Numbered from the stretch's first letter, positions 17,954 to 26,851 are shown. The stretch: 64,000 nucleotides of DNA from Ardenticatena maritima (GCF_001306175.1 NZ_LGKN01000004.1:62001-126000), one strand, 5' to 3'. Program-made: numbers and translations. The notes: a model not told the origin generated them from the letters alone.

Positions 17954-18688
17954 CTACCCTTCATCCTCATCATCAATTTCATCCAAGCGAATCCAGCCGT
18001 GGCGCAATGCATACACGGCCGCCTGTGTCCGATCGTTCACCTGCAGTTTGCGCAAAATGGAGGTCATATGATTTTTGACGGTTTGGCGGCTGATGCCCAA
18101 ATGGTGTGCTACTTCCTTATTTGAATAGCCTTTGGTGATCAGCGTCAAAATCTCCATTTCACGCGGCGATAAGGGAACAAACGCATCTTCATCCGCCGTG
18201 CCGTAAAGCGCCATTTCCTCAAACTGCTTGAGCAACCAAGCCGCCATCTGCTGCTCGCTCATCACCTGATTATTGACCACATATTTCCCCTCATACACCT
18301 TGTGAATAGCGTTCAGCAAGGTTTCAGGGTCAACATCTTTGGGGAAATAAGCGGAAGCACCGGCACGAATAGCGTGGAATAATTGCTCTTTATCATGATA
18401 TGCTGTGAGAATGATAATATAAATTTTGCTGTTCTGCATAGTCACTTCCCGGGTGATACGCAAACCATTCTTGCCGGGAAGGTTGATATCCATAAGAACA
18501 ATATGCGGCTCAATTTCCAAAATGCGCTCGGTGGCATCCTCGCCGCTGGACAACTCAGCCACCACCTCAATTTGCGGGTCTATTTCCAATGTGTTGCGCA
18601 ATCCACGCCGAAACAATGGGTGGTCATCACACAAGACGACCCGAATACGCTCGATTTGTTCTCCACTCCTCACAACGGCCCCCTTCAC
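17954..18688 (-). CDS. NarL/LuxR-family response regulator
   Basis: A 244-residue regulator. The receiver has D21-D22, phospho-acceptor D67 in VLMDINLPG, a conserved Thr in ILTAYHD and Lys in YFPKDVD. Residues about 168-232 are a LuxR-type helix-turn-helix (LSPREMEILTLITKGYSNKE, then ISRQTVKNHMTSIL). The ATG overlaps the stop of the preceding degenerate kinase by four bases, and the intact kinase follows after two bases, so the three proteins are made together. The acidic tail (DEIDDEDEG) is unusual. Likely targets include the adjacent surface/pilus genes, by position only. Confidence 0.93.
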   Translation of the reverse strand: MKGAVVRSGEQIERIRVVLCDDHPLFRRGLRNTLEIDPQIEVVAELSSGEDATERILEIEPHIVLMDINLPGKNGLRITREVTMQNSKIYIIILTAYHDKEQLFHAIRAGASAYFPKDVDPETLLNAIHKVYEGKYVVNNQVMSEQQMAAWLLKQFEEMALYGTADEDAFVPLSPREMEILTLITKGYSNKEVAHHLGISRQTVKNHMTSILRKLQVNDRTQAAVYALRHGWIRLDEIDDEDEG

Positions 18689-19425
18689 TTTTCTTCATGG
18701 CGCATTGGAAGGTGCACGACAACCCGCGTCCCCTGAGGGTTGCCATTTTCGACATGCATGCGTCCCCCCAGCCATCGTACCCGTTCCCATGCGCTCAATA
18801 ATGCCAATGCCCGCATATCGGGTTCAGCATCAAAATCCAGCGCCAACGTCACCGGTGCACCATCATCCTCAAAATACATTTCGATACCCTGGTCGCTCTC
18901 ACGCAAGGCAACGTGCAACGAATTGCTATTTCCCCAATAAAGTACCGCAAAGACCAGTTCCTGCACCACCCGAAAGGCAACTAATTCAAACAACGACGGA
19001 TAGCGTTGCCGCGTCAATTCATTCTGCCAGACAATGCGGACAGCCGTTTGCCCATCAAGCGCTTCTTGAAACGCCTTCAACGCCGCATGGAATCCCAATT
19101 CGAATAGTGTGCGTGGATACAGCCCATTGACCAACGCCTGCACATCGCGCAAACCTTGCTGTAATTCATCACGCAAGGCTTCAAGACCACTTCGCGCCAC
19201 ATCGGGAGACGTATCGAGTAGTTGCAGACAAGCGTTGATTTCAAATGTTGCGTTCGCCAACAATTGACCAGGACCGTCGCTCAAAAAGCGAGCAAGGCGG
19301 AGCGCCGTCTCTTCGGTCCACCAGAGCGCCCAAAAGGCTTCTTGCCGCCTGGTGTTGACAAACTGCTTCGCCCATTCAGCCGCCAACGGGTCTTGGTCTG
19401 TTTCATCTGTATGCCAGTATACCAT
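18685..19425 (-). CDS. Degenerate histidine kinase (pseudokinase) paralogous to the adjacent kinase
   Basis: A 246-residue protein that aligns through its length with the HisKA_3-HATPase part of the neighbouring kinase but lacks every catalytic residue. LARQMHDGPAQSL of the kinase corresponds to LARFLSDGPGQLL here, so the phospho-acceptor His is Ser49. The N-box FRTLQELLRNVERHAN corresponds to FRVVQELVFAVLYWGN (Asn to Ala160), and DDGVGFD corresponds to DDGAPV. The fold seems kept while phosphotransfer and ATP binding are lost. It is first in the operon, coupled to the response regulator by ATGA overlap. It may bind the kinase or regulator as an allosteric partner (inference). The reading frame is intact, so it is not simply decaying. 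Confidence 0.85.
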   Translation of the reverse strand: MVYWHTDETDQDPLAAEWAKQFVNTRRQEAFWALWWTEETALRLARFLSDGPGQLLANATFEINACLQLLDTSPDVARSGLEALRDELQQGLRDVQALVNGLYPRTLFELGFHAALKAFQEALDGQTAVRIVWQNELTRQRYPSLFELVAFRVVQELVFAVLYWGNSNSLHVALRESDQGIEMYFEDDGAPVTLALDFDAEPDMRALALLSAWERVRWLGGRMHVENGNPQGTRVVVHLPMRHEEK

Positions 19426-19515
19426 ATTCTACTCCTGAGCGTCAATGAAAAATAAGCATTGCCTCACATGTTCAGCATGCCCTTTTTTGACGCCCCATGC
19501 AATGCGACTTTATGG

Positions 19516-20226
19516 CTACTTTTCTGCACCACCAGCCAACCGCAAGCGAAACACGGTCAAAGCGGCTTTGTAGATTTCTTGCCGCGAGATTTTGGAGACA
19601 CCTTGCCGCCGGTCTTCAAACAAAATGGGCACTTCCCCAATCCGCCAGCCTGCTTGCTGACAGTAAAAGAGCATTTCCACCAGAAAAGAATACCCATTTG
19701 AACGAATGCGCTCCAAATCGAGCGCCGTCAGCACATGCCGCCGATAGCACCGAAAGCCCGCTGTGCAATCGTGCGCTTGCAAACCCAACACCAACCGCGC
19801 CACCATGTTCGCCGTCCAACTCAGCAGCACACGCGAAAGCGGCCAATTCGCCGTTCCGCCGCCGGGAACATAGCGCGAACCAATCACCACATCGTAGCGC
19901 TCACTCGCCGCCAGTATGTCGGGCAGATAGCGCGGATGGTGCGAAAAATCGGCATCCATCGTGATGATACGCTCCGCACCGCGCGCCAGCGCATACCGCA
20001 TCCCATCTTTGTACGCCGTGCCCAGCCCCAATTTTCCGGCACGGTGCAGGACGTGTACCCATCCATACGTCTCACGCAAGGCGTCCGCCACAGCCCCTGT
20101 TCCATCCGGGCTGTTATCGTCCACAATGATGACATCCGCGCCGAGCGCCAGGCGGGCAATCTCTTCAACCAACTGTGGCACATTCTCACGTTCGTTGTAG
20201 GTGGGAAGAATGATAGCCGTTTGCAT
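19516..20226 (-). CDS. Polyprenyl-phosphate mannose/glycosyl transferase, GT2 (DPM1-like)
   Basis: A 236-residue GT2 enzyme of the dolichyl-phosphate mannosyltransferase type: IILPTYNERENVPQLV at the N-terminus, the DDNSPDGT nucleotide-sugar motif, TMDADFSHHP with the metal-binding DxD, and GSRYVPGG. No C-terminal membrane domain is present, as in the soluble class. It should transfer a sugar from GDP-mannose or UDP-glucose to polyprenyl phosphate for envelope glycan synthesis. The frame is open further upstream to 20370, but the ATG at 20224-20226 has GGAG seven to eight bases before it and starts at the family's usual first residues, so I use that. Confidence 0.9.
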   Translation of the reverse strand: MQTAIILPTYNERENVPQLVEEIARLALGADVIIVDDNSPDGTGAVADALRETYGWVHVLHRAGKLGLGTAYKDGMRYALARGAERIITMDADFSHHPRYLPDILAASERYDVVIGSRYVPGGGTANWPLSRVLLSWTANMVARLVLGLQAHDCTAGFRCYRRHVLTALDLERIRSNGYSFLVEMLFYCQQAGWRIGEVPILFEDRRQGVSKISRQEIYKAALTVFRLRLAGGAEK

Positions 20227-20355
20227 CCAAACACTCCGCTGCTCAATTGATGAGCGCGCATTGTAAAAGAAGAAAAGACCTTGACAATCCCCAACGGTTT
20301 GCCCGAGAAAGTGCCTCCGGTACAATGAAAGCGAACCAACCACGCAGGAGAAAGC

Positions 20356-21147
20356 ATGCTCACCGCGCAAGCCATTCGAGAAGCCATTGAAACGCTCGCC
20401 CCCCCAGCCTGGGCGGAATCATGGGATAATGTAGGCTGGCAAATCGGCGACGACACCATGTCCGTCGCACGCGTGCACATCACACTCGACCTCGACGCCG
20501 CCGTCCTGGATGAAGCACGCACGCACAACGCCGACCTTATCGTGTCGCACCACCCGCTCATTTTTCGCCCGCTTTCACGCATTGACACCGCCACCCCCCA
20601 AGGACACCTGATCGCCGAACTCATCCGTGCCGGCATTGGCGTCTACAGCGCCCACACCAACCTGGACGCTGCCAACCCCGGCGTGAGCACCGCCTTGGCG
20701 GACGCCCTCGGGCTTTCGTGGCAAAGTGCGCTTGCCCCCTTGCCGCACGCTCCCGACGCCTTCGGCTTCGGTGTGATTTGCGAGCACGAACCACTCACCA
20801 CCGCCGAACTCGCCGAACGCGTCCATACCCGTCTCGGCACACCCTCGCCGCGCATCACCGACGCTGGGCACACCACACACACCCGCACCGCCTTGCTTGG
20901 TGGGAGCGGGGCGGCTTTTATTCACCAGGCACGCGCCGCCGGTTGCACATGCTTTATCACCGGTGAAGTCAAATACCACGAAGCGCAAGACGCACGCGCC
21001 ATCGGGCTGACCCTCATCGAAGCCGACCACTTCTACAGCGAAGCCCCCGTGCTTGCCCTGCTGGCCGACCATCTGCGCCCGCTTGGCGTCAGCGTCACCA
21101 TCAGCCGCATCGCCACCACGCCTTTCACCTACTTGCCAACCAAGTGA
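20356..21147 (+). CDS. Nif3-like dinuclear metal-centre protein
   Basis: A 263-residue Nif3/YbgI (DUF34) family protein. Metal-ligand motifs include SHHPLIF near residue 60, a HTNLDAA motif near 100 and EVKYHEA / EADHFYSE near the C-terminus. Members form toroidal hexamers with a dinuclear metal site; some were annotated GTP cyclohydrolase type 2, but the physiological role is unsettled. It is the first of three tightly spaced genes (10-base gaps) with the zinc-ribbon coiled-coil gene and radA, and is divergent from the GT2 gene. Confidence 0.9.
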   Translation: MLTAQAIREAIETLAPPAWAESWDNVGWQIGDDTMSVARVHITLDLDAAVLDEARTHNADLIVSHHPLIFRPLSRIDTATPQGHLIAELIRAGIGVYSAHTNLDAANPGVSTALADALGLSWQSALAPLPHAPDAFGFGVICEHEPLTTAELAERVHTRLGTPSPRITDAGHTTHTRTALLGGSGAAFIHQARAAGCTCFITGEVKYHEAQDARAIGLTLIEADHFYSEAPVLALLADHLRPLGVSVTISRIATTPFTYLPTK

Positions 21148-21157
21148 GGAGTGAACG

Positions 21158-21889
21158 ATGACGACATCGGCACATCTGCTGTTTGAACTCCAACAGCTGG
21201 AACAAGACATCGCCGAAAAAGAAGAGAAATTACGTCAAGTACAGAAGGCGCTACGCGGCTCACGCAAACTTGCCAAAGCGCAACGCGATTTTGAAGAGGC
21301 CGAAGTCGCCTATGTGCAAGCCCGGCAACGCCAACGCGAACTCGAAGATGAACTGTCGCAGGTCGAAGCCAAAATTCGCCAGGAAGAAGAACGGCTCTAC
21401 AACGGCTCCGTCCGCAACCCGAAAGAGCTCAGCGCCATTCAGGAAGAAGTGAACCACCTGAAAGAGCGCCAGAATCATCTTTCCAATGAAGTGCTGCAAG
21501 CACTAGAAGCTGCAGAACGCGCCAAGCAGGTGCGCGACGAAGCCGCGACAGCCTTGCGCGCCGCCGAAGCCGATTGGCAAAAACGCCGCGCCAAACTGCA
21601 AAAAGCCGAAGAAAAACTCACGCGCTATCTTGCGGTCATGCAGAAGAAAGTCTCCCAACTTCGCGCCACCATCAACGCGGCTGACATCGAACGCTACGAA
21701 TACCTGAAAGCACGCAAGGGCTTGCCCGTCGTCGCTCCCTTGCAAGACGAGGTGTGCGGTCTGTGCGGCGTTGCCGTCTCCCAACAAAAAATCATCGCCG
21801 TTCAACGGGGCGACCTTGTCCAATGCGGCAACTGCGACCGCATTTTGGTCCGTGCGACACGCAACACATCACAACACAAGCGAGCGTAG
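21158..21889 (+). CDS. Coiled-coil protein with C-terminal C4 zinc ribbon
   Basis: A 243-residue protein whose first 180 residues are almost entirely charged heptad-type helix (LEQDIAEKEEKLRQVQKAL and similar), followed by a C4 zinc ribbon (CGLCGVAVS, then CGNCDRILV). This is the architecture of the widespread C4-type zinc ribbon family (CT398/DUF164-like) found next to nif3-like genes in many bacteria. The role is uncertain; related proteins have been linked to secretion or ribosome-associated functions. It lies in one transcript with the Nif3-like gene and radA. Confidence 0.88.
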   Translation: MTTSAHLLFELQQLEQDIAEKEEKLRQVQKALRGSRKLAKAQRDFEEAEVAYVQARQRQRELEDELSQVEAKIRQEEERLYNGSVRNPKELSAIQEEVNHLKERQNHLSNEVLQALEAAERAKQVRDEAATALRAAEADWQKRRAKLQKAEEKLTRYLAVMQKKVSQLRATINAADIERYEYLKARKGLPVVAPLQDEVCGLCGVAVSQQKIIAVQRGDLVQCGNCDRILVRATRNTSQHKRA

Positions 21890-21898
21890 TGCAAACTT

Positions 21899-23287
21899 AT
21901 GGCACGCAAAAAAGCCCGAACCGTTTACGTCTGTGAAGAATGCGGCGCCGAACATCCCAAATGGGGGGGGCGGTGCCTGACGTGTGGCGCGTACAACTCC
22001 CTCAAAGAGTTCAAAATCGCGCCCGAACCATCAACGCGGCACACCGCCCAAACCTGGCTCGGGGCGAGCGACAACCCACCCCGCCGCCTGACCGAAGTTG
22101 AAGCCGAAGCCATGCAGCGCATCCCGCTAACCAATCGCGAGTTTGCGCGCGTGCTAGGCGGCGGCATTGTCCCAGGCTCGCTGGTGCTCATCGGCGGCGA
22201 TCCCGGTATCGGCAAGAGCACGCTTCTTTTGCAAGTAGCGGGCGAGTTAGCGGAACGTCAGGGCGTTGTGCTCTACGTCTCAGGGGAAGAAAGCACGCAT
22301 CAAATTCGCATGCGCGCCGAACGCCTGGGCATCCACGCCGCCGACTTGTACCTGCTGAGCGAAACGAACCTGGAACGCATCGTCGCCCACATCCAGCATC
22401 TGCACCCCCGCGCTGTCATTGTGGACTCCATCCAAACCGTCTATCTCGATTCGCTCGCGTCCAGCGCCGGCTCGGTCACACAGGTGCGCGAATGCGCCGC
22501 CCGTCTGCTGCAAACCGCCAAAATCCTCAACATCCCCATTTTCCTCGTCGGGCATGTGACCAAAAGCGGCGACATCGCCGGACCGCGCGTGCTGGAACAC
22601 ATCGTGGACGCCGTGCTCTATCTGGAAGGCGACCGCCTGCACGCCTACCGCCTCTTGCGTAGCGTCAAAAACCGCTTTGGGAGCACGCACGAAGTGGGCG
22701 TTTTTGAAATGGCGGAGCGCGGCATGCTCGAAGTCGCCAACCCGAGTGAACTCTTCCTGGGCGACCACCGCGCCGACCCCACAGGCGCCGCCATCGCCGT
22801 CACGCTGGAAGGCACGCGCGCGTTGCTGGTGGAAATTCAGGCGCTCAGCACCACCACCGCGTTCAGCCAACCCCGCCGCACCGCCACCGGCTTCGACCTG
22901 AATCGGCTCTATCTGCTCATCGCGGTATTGACCAAGCGCGTGGGGTTGAAACTCCACAACCAGGATATCTTTGTCAACGTGGTGGGTGGGCTCCGCATTG
23001 CCGAACCCGCCGCCGACCTTGCCGTCGCCCTCGCCATTGCCAGCAGTTATCGCGAAAAACCCATCTCGCGCCGCATGGCGGCCATTGGCGAAATTGGGCT
23101 GGGCGGCGAATTGCGCCCCGTCGGGCAACTCGAAAAGCGCCTGAGCGAAGCCGCGAAACTCGGCTTCACCCATTGCCTGGTGCCCAAAACCAGCCGCCCC
23201 GTGCGCGCCGAGGGCATTCACGTCATCCCGTGCGGAACCGTCGTCGAAGCCCTGCATGCCGCGTTCAAATCGGGGCAACACGCCTGA
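21899..23287 (+). CDS. radA: DNA repair protein RadA
   Basis: A 462-residue RadA/Sms. It has the N-terminal C4 zinc finger (C12-x2-C15 and CLTC), a RecA-like ATPase with Walker A GGDPGIGKSTLL, the RadA-specific KNRFGSTHEVGVFEM motif, and a C-terminal Lon-protease-like domain (ISRRMAAIGEIGLGGELRPV). RadA promotes branch migration during recombination. The start is an ATG with an overlapping short leader from the preceding gene (9-base gap). Length is usual for the family. Confidence 0.97.
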   Translation: MARKKARTVYVCEECGAEHPKWGGRCLTCGAYNSLKEFKIAPEPSTRHTAQTWLGASDNPPRRLTEVEAEAMQRIPLTNREFARVLGGGIVPGSLVLIGGDPGIGKSTLLLQVAGELAERQGVVLYVSGEESTHQIRMRAERLGIHAADLYLLSETNLERIVAHIQHLHPRAVIVDSIQTVYLDSLASSAGSVTQVRECAARLLQTAKILNIPIFLVGHVTKSGDIAGPRVLEHIVDAVLYLEGDRLHAYRLLRSVKNRFGSTHEVGVFEMAERGMLEVANPSELFLGDHRADPTGAAIAVTLEGTRALLVEIQALSTTTAFSQPRRTATGFDLNRLYLLIAVLTKRVGLKLHNQDIFVNVVGGLRIAEPAADLAVALAIASSYREKPISRRMAAIGEIGLGGELRPVGQLEKRLSEAAKLGFTHCLVPKTSRPVRAEGIHVIPCGTVVEALHAAFKSGQHA

Positions 23288-23373
23288 AACGCACGCGCTT
23301 TCTCCCTGGGCGTCCGCCATGCTACACTTGGGTTTCTCCGTAAACAGCGAAACCAAGCCAAGCGAGGGAGCGC

Positions 23374-25026
23374 GTGTCCCGCCCACTCATTGCCCGTCTG
23401 CTTTTCATGCTCGGCGTGCTGTCCATCATGGTATGGTGGGCATTGCACAACGCGCCCAGCCCACTGCGCGGCAAACCCGCCGCCTACCCGCTCACGGACA
23501 CGCTTTCACCCGAACAACGCCTCGCCCAAGACCTTGCGCTTGCCGACCCGCGCGTTCAGGCGTACACGGCGGGGCGTCGAAGCGAGGTTTTTGGCGTGCG
23601 CCGTCTCCGCACCGACGTTCCCCCCAGCGCCGCCGAATGCCGCCAACCGGAGATAGACTGCCGCCAGGTGGAACTCTACGTTTTCGAGGCAGACGCCGCA
23701 GTCATCGCCATCGTCAATGTCAACAGCCGCACGGTGCTGGACGTGTTCTACCAGCCCGGCGTGCGCCCCGGCATCAACAAACGCCTCGCCGAACGCGCCC
23801 AAGCCATCGCCCTGAACGCCCCTGAAGTGCAACGTGCGCTCGGCTTTCGCCCCACCAGCGTGGACATGGCGCCGGTGGACGCCGACATGGTCAACTCCGT
23901 TTGCGAAGCAGGCCATCTCTGTGTGGGACCCACGTTCCGCGTGGGGAACCGTATCTTGTGGGCCATCGTGGACCTCACCGATGAACGCCTGGTGGGCACC
24001 AATTGGACCACTGTGGCGGAAGACGGGGCGTCCATCCGCTTTACCGCCCAAACATGCCCCCAACCCGGCACCGTCCAACGCGACGGCTGGTCGCTCGCCT
24101 ACGAAACCACGTCCACCGACGGCTTGCGCATTTTCGACGTCTCCTTTTACACGCACACCCTGCTCACCAGCGCCAAACTCGTCGAATGGCACGTGGACTA
24201 CGGCACAACCGGCTTCCGCGATTCAACCGGTTGCGGCGACGGCGGCGGGGGTTTTGCCATAGCCCCGTATGGCGAAACCGAAGTGCGCGACCTGCGCGAC
24301 GCCAGCAACGCCTATCTCGGCTTTGAAATCGTGCAAGATTTTCGCATGAGCAACTGGGGCGCATCGTGCAACTATCGCTACGAGCAACACATGCAATTCT
24401 TCACCGATGGGCGTTTTCGCATTGTGGGGGGCGCATATGGGCGTGGGTGCAGTACCGACCCGGTCTATCGCCCTGTGCTGCGCATTGACATTGCCCTGGA
24501 CGGCGACAACCACGATACCCTACGCACATCGAACGATAACGGGCAAACGTGGAACGAAGCCGCAACCGAAACATGGTGGCTGCAAAACACCCCCACCACC
24601 AACTGGGTCATCAGCGATACGCTTACCAACACCGCTTACCGCCTCATCCCCGGCGAACCCGGATTGTTCGCCCCCGAAGAACGCGGCGACTACGCCTACA
24701 TCTACCTCACCCGCCATCACCCCGACGAAGGCGATAGCGACTTAGGCTCCATTGGGGGCTGTTGCAATGATAACCACCAGCAAGGTCCCGACCTCTTCAT
24801 TGACGGTGAAGCCGCCGCCGACACCAACATCGTGCTCTGGTACGTGCCGCAAATGCAAACCGACGCCAGCGGCGACGACGCCAACGGCTTTTATTGCTGG
24901 ACGGTGAACGGCGAACCCACGCCCGAAACCTACCCCTGTTTTGCCGGTCCACTCTTTGAACCGCTCGCCCCCCTCACCCCGCCGCAGGAACGCCTGTTCC
25001 TTCCGCTGATTGAACAGTCCCCCTAA
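23374..25026 (+). CDS. Secreted copper-amine-oxidase-like protein lacking copper ligands
   Basis: A 550-residue protein starting at GTG with GAGGGAG upstream; residues 7-25 form a signal anchor. The middle and C-terminal parts resemble copper amine oxidases: CNYRYEQHMQFFTDGRF (N333-Y334) sits where the TPQ motif N-Y-D/E and the following strand occur, RIDIALDG matches the RLDMAIDG strand, and NIVLWY matches the last conserved strand. The HxH copper ligands that should precede RIDIALDG are replaced by VYR (364-366), and the C-terminal His is also missing, so copper-dependent oxidation looks unlikely. The C-terminus ends RLFLPLIEQSP. The homology call is from pattern reading and should be treated as moderate. 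It stands alone between radA and pucR. Confidence 0.6.
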   Translation: MSRPLIARLLFMLGVLSIMVWWALHNAPSPLRGKPAAYPLTDTLSPEQRLAQDLALADPRVQAYTAGRRSEVFGVRRLRTDVPPSAAECRQPEIDCRQVELYVFEADAAVIAIVNVNSRTVLDVFYQPGVRPGINKRLAERAQAIALNAPEVQRALGFRPTSVDMAPVDADMVNSVCEAGHLCVGPTFRVGNRILWAIVDLTDERLVGTNWTTVAEDGASIRFTAQTCPQPGTVQRDGWSLAYETTSTDGLRIFDVSFYTHTLLTSAKLVEWHVDYGTTGFRDSTGCGDGGGGFAIAPYGETEVRDLRDASNAYLGFEIVQDFRMSNWGASCNYRYEQHMQFFTDGRFRIVGGAYGRGCSTDPVYRPVLRIDIALDGDNHDTLRTSNDNGQTWNEAATETWWLQNTPTTNWVISDTLTNTAYRLIPGEPGLFAPEERGDYAYIYLTRHHPDEGDSDLGSIGGCCNDNHQQGPDLFIDGEAAADTNIVLWYVPQMQTDASGDDANGFYCWTVNGEPTPETYPCFAGPLFEPLAPLTPPQERLFLPLIEQSP

Positions 25027-25066
25027 ACCCCGCCGGCTCACCCATCTGGGCGCGCCTCGCCCCAAA

Positions 25067-25083
25067 CTGTGCACATTGCACAG
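25067..25083. promoter_or_regulatory. Palindromic operator upstream of the PucR-type gene
   Basis: CTGTGCA-CAT-TGCACAG: 7-base perfect arms around 3 bases. The same sequence core (TGTGCA-N3-TGCACA) occurs upstream of glnA at 26852-26870. Its centre is about 67 bases before the -10 box at 25140. Confidence 0.7.
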
Positions 25084-25139
25084 AAAGAACCGTCGCGTTT
25101 TCGGCATGATTGGGCATACCTTCCCACGCACCGCCCTGT

Positions 25140-25150
25140 TATGCTACAAT
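25140..25150 (+). promoter_or_regulatory. -10 region of the PucR-type gene promoter
   Basis: TATGCT (25140-25145) overlaps an alternative TACAAT (25145-25150). No good -35 box is seen 16-18 bases upstream, which suits a promoter needing an activator. A half operator TGCACAAA (25152-25159) follows directly. Confidence 0.45.
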
Positions 25151-25187
25151 CTGCACAAAGCCAACCAAGAATCCAGCCTAAACTGCT

Positions 25188-26723
25188 ATGCCTTCAAGCG
25201 AACTGGTCACCCAAACCATGCGTGACGTCTGGCGGCTTGCCCTGCCCTTGGGCACGCGGCTCGTCGCCGGGCGCATTGGGCTTGTGCGCTCTGTCCGCTG
25301 GGTACGCACCAGCAACCCCACGCTCCCGCTTTTCCCTGAGTTGAACGCGGACGAACTCGCCATCCTGGACATGCGCGCCGCACGCACTATCAACCCCCTG
25401 TTGCGGCTTGAACGTGTTGTCCACGCCCTTGCCGAGATTCCTGTGTCCGGGCTGGCGGTGAACAGCGAGGTTGACGAAAGCGCCCTGCGCGCCGCCGAAC
25501 AGAACGGGTTGCCGCTCTTCATCCTGCCCGCCGGAGAAGACCTTCAGCGCACAGCGCGCGCTGTTGTGCGCCTGCTGATTGACCGTGAAATTCAGGAAGA
25601 AACCCGTAGCGCCGAACTGCTCCGCCGTTTCACAGCCCTGCTAGCGCACGAAGAGGGACTCGACGCGGTCTTGCAGGCGCTGGCAACCTTCACCGGGCAT
25701 CTGGTCGAACTCAGTGTCGGGGGGGAAACCCTGCGCCACGCCCCGCCGCACATGGACGCTCCCCACAGCCCCATCACGTGGCCTGTGTACACCCACGCAC
25801 TTCATGACAACGACGGCGCCACCATTGCCACCTTGCGCCTTTTCAACACGAACGCCGACAACTTCGACCGCCTCACACAACTTGCTGTTGAACAAGCGGC
25901 AACCGCCCTCTCGCTCGAACTCTCCAAACTTCGCGCCATTAGCGCCGTCCAACACGCCATCCACGCCGACATCCTCGACGCGATCACCGCCCGCGAAGAC
26001 CCCGACATCATTCGGGCGCGGGCGCGCGGGCTGGGCTACGAGATTGACGGCGCCCACCTGGTGATTCTAGCCGCCACGCCCACCGAAACGCAGTGGGACT
26101 TATGGGCGCGCCGCATTCGCGACCTGGCGGCACGCCACAACTGGAACGCCCTCACCATCAATCGCCCCGACCGCCTGGCGATTTTGCTCGGCACAGAAAA
26201 TGCCGCCCGGTTCGTCGGGCTCAACGAATGGCTGGACGCCTGCCGCGCCGCGTGGAATGGTCAACCGCTGACGCTGGCGGTGAGCGAGGTTCGCCAGGGG
26301 CTGGACGGCTTGCGCGACGCGCTCACGCAAGCCGAAGATACGCTCGCGCTCGGTGTGCGCCTCTTTGGACATGGGCAGACGTTCCGCTACACCGCCATGG
26401 GGCTTTACCGCCTCTTCCGCCACCTGGACGGCAATCCCGAACTATTCGAATTCTACGCCCAAACCATCGCCCCACTGATTGCCTACGACCGCGAACACAA
26501 CACCGACCTGTTGCACACGCTGGAAACCATTCTGGCACACCGCGGCAACATCAGCCGCACCGCCGCCGCGCTTCACCTGCACCGCAACTCACTCGCCTAC
26601 CGTCTCCAACGCATCAAAGACATTACCCACCTTGACCCTCTCGACCCCGAAGACGCTTTCCGGTTCCATCTGGCTCTCTATCTGCGCCCCCTGGTTGAAC
26701 CCCATTTGCACACCCCCGATTGA
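25188..26723 (+). CDS. PucR/CdaR-family transcriptional regulator
   Basis: A 511-residue regulator. The N-terminal part (about 1-125) is a PucR-type domain (LPLGTRLVAGRIGLVRSVRWV), the middle is a GAF/GGDEF-like sensory region, and the C-terminus (about 445-505) is the HTH_30 domain (TLETILAHRGNISRTAAALH, RNSLAYRLQRI). PucR/CdaR proteins regulate catabolic or nitrogen-related genes and often themselves. The gene lies directly upstream of glnA and both carry the same palindrome at matching positions, so nitrogen-assimilation control and autoregulation are plausible (inference). Confidence 0.88.
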   Translation: MPSSELVTQTMRDVWRLALPLGTRLVAGRIGLVRSVRWVRTSNPTLPLFPELNADELAILDMRAARTINPLLRLERVVHALAEIPVSGLAVNSEVDESALRAAEQNGLPLFILPAGEDLQRTARAVVRLLIDREIQEETRSAELLRRFTALLAHEEGLDAVLQALATFTGHLVELSVGGETLRHAPPHMDAPHSPITWPVYTHALHDNDGATIATLRLFNTNADNFDRLTQLAVEQAATALSLELSKLRAISAVQHAIHADILDAITAREDPDIIRARARGLGYEIDGAHLVILAATPTETQWDLWARRIRDLAARHNWNALTINRPDRLAILLGTENAARFVGLNEWLDACRAAWNGQPLTLAVSEVRQGLDGLRDALTQAEDTLALGVRLFGHGQTFRYTAMGLYRLFRHLDGNPELFEFYAQTIAPLIAYDREHNTDLLHTLETILAHRGNISRTAAALHLHRNSLAYRLQRIKDITHLDPLDPEDAFRFHLALYLRPLVEPHLHTPD

Positions 26724-26851
26724 CCGCGCCTGCTTTTTCAAAGTGCACAAACGCCGGCTGCCCCTCTTCTCGCCCAAGCCACGCCGCCAAGGGGCATATG
26801 GGCACCCCCACAGGCGCAGCGACACCCACGCGGTCCATTCCACGCCTGTCA

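Noticed and set aside
22280-23386. 368-codon minus-strand open frame opposite radA
   Set aside because: Antisense of an unmistakable radA; composition is typical of a shadow frame.
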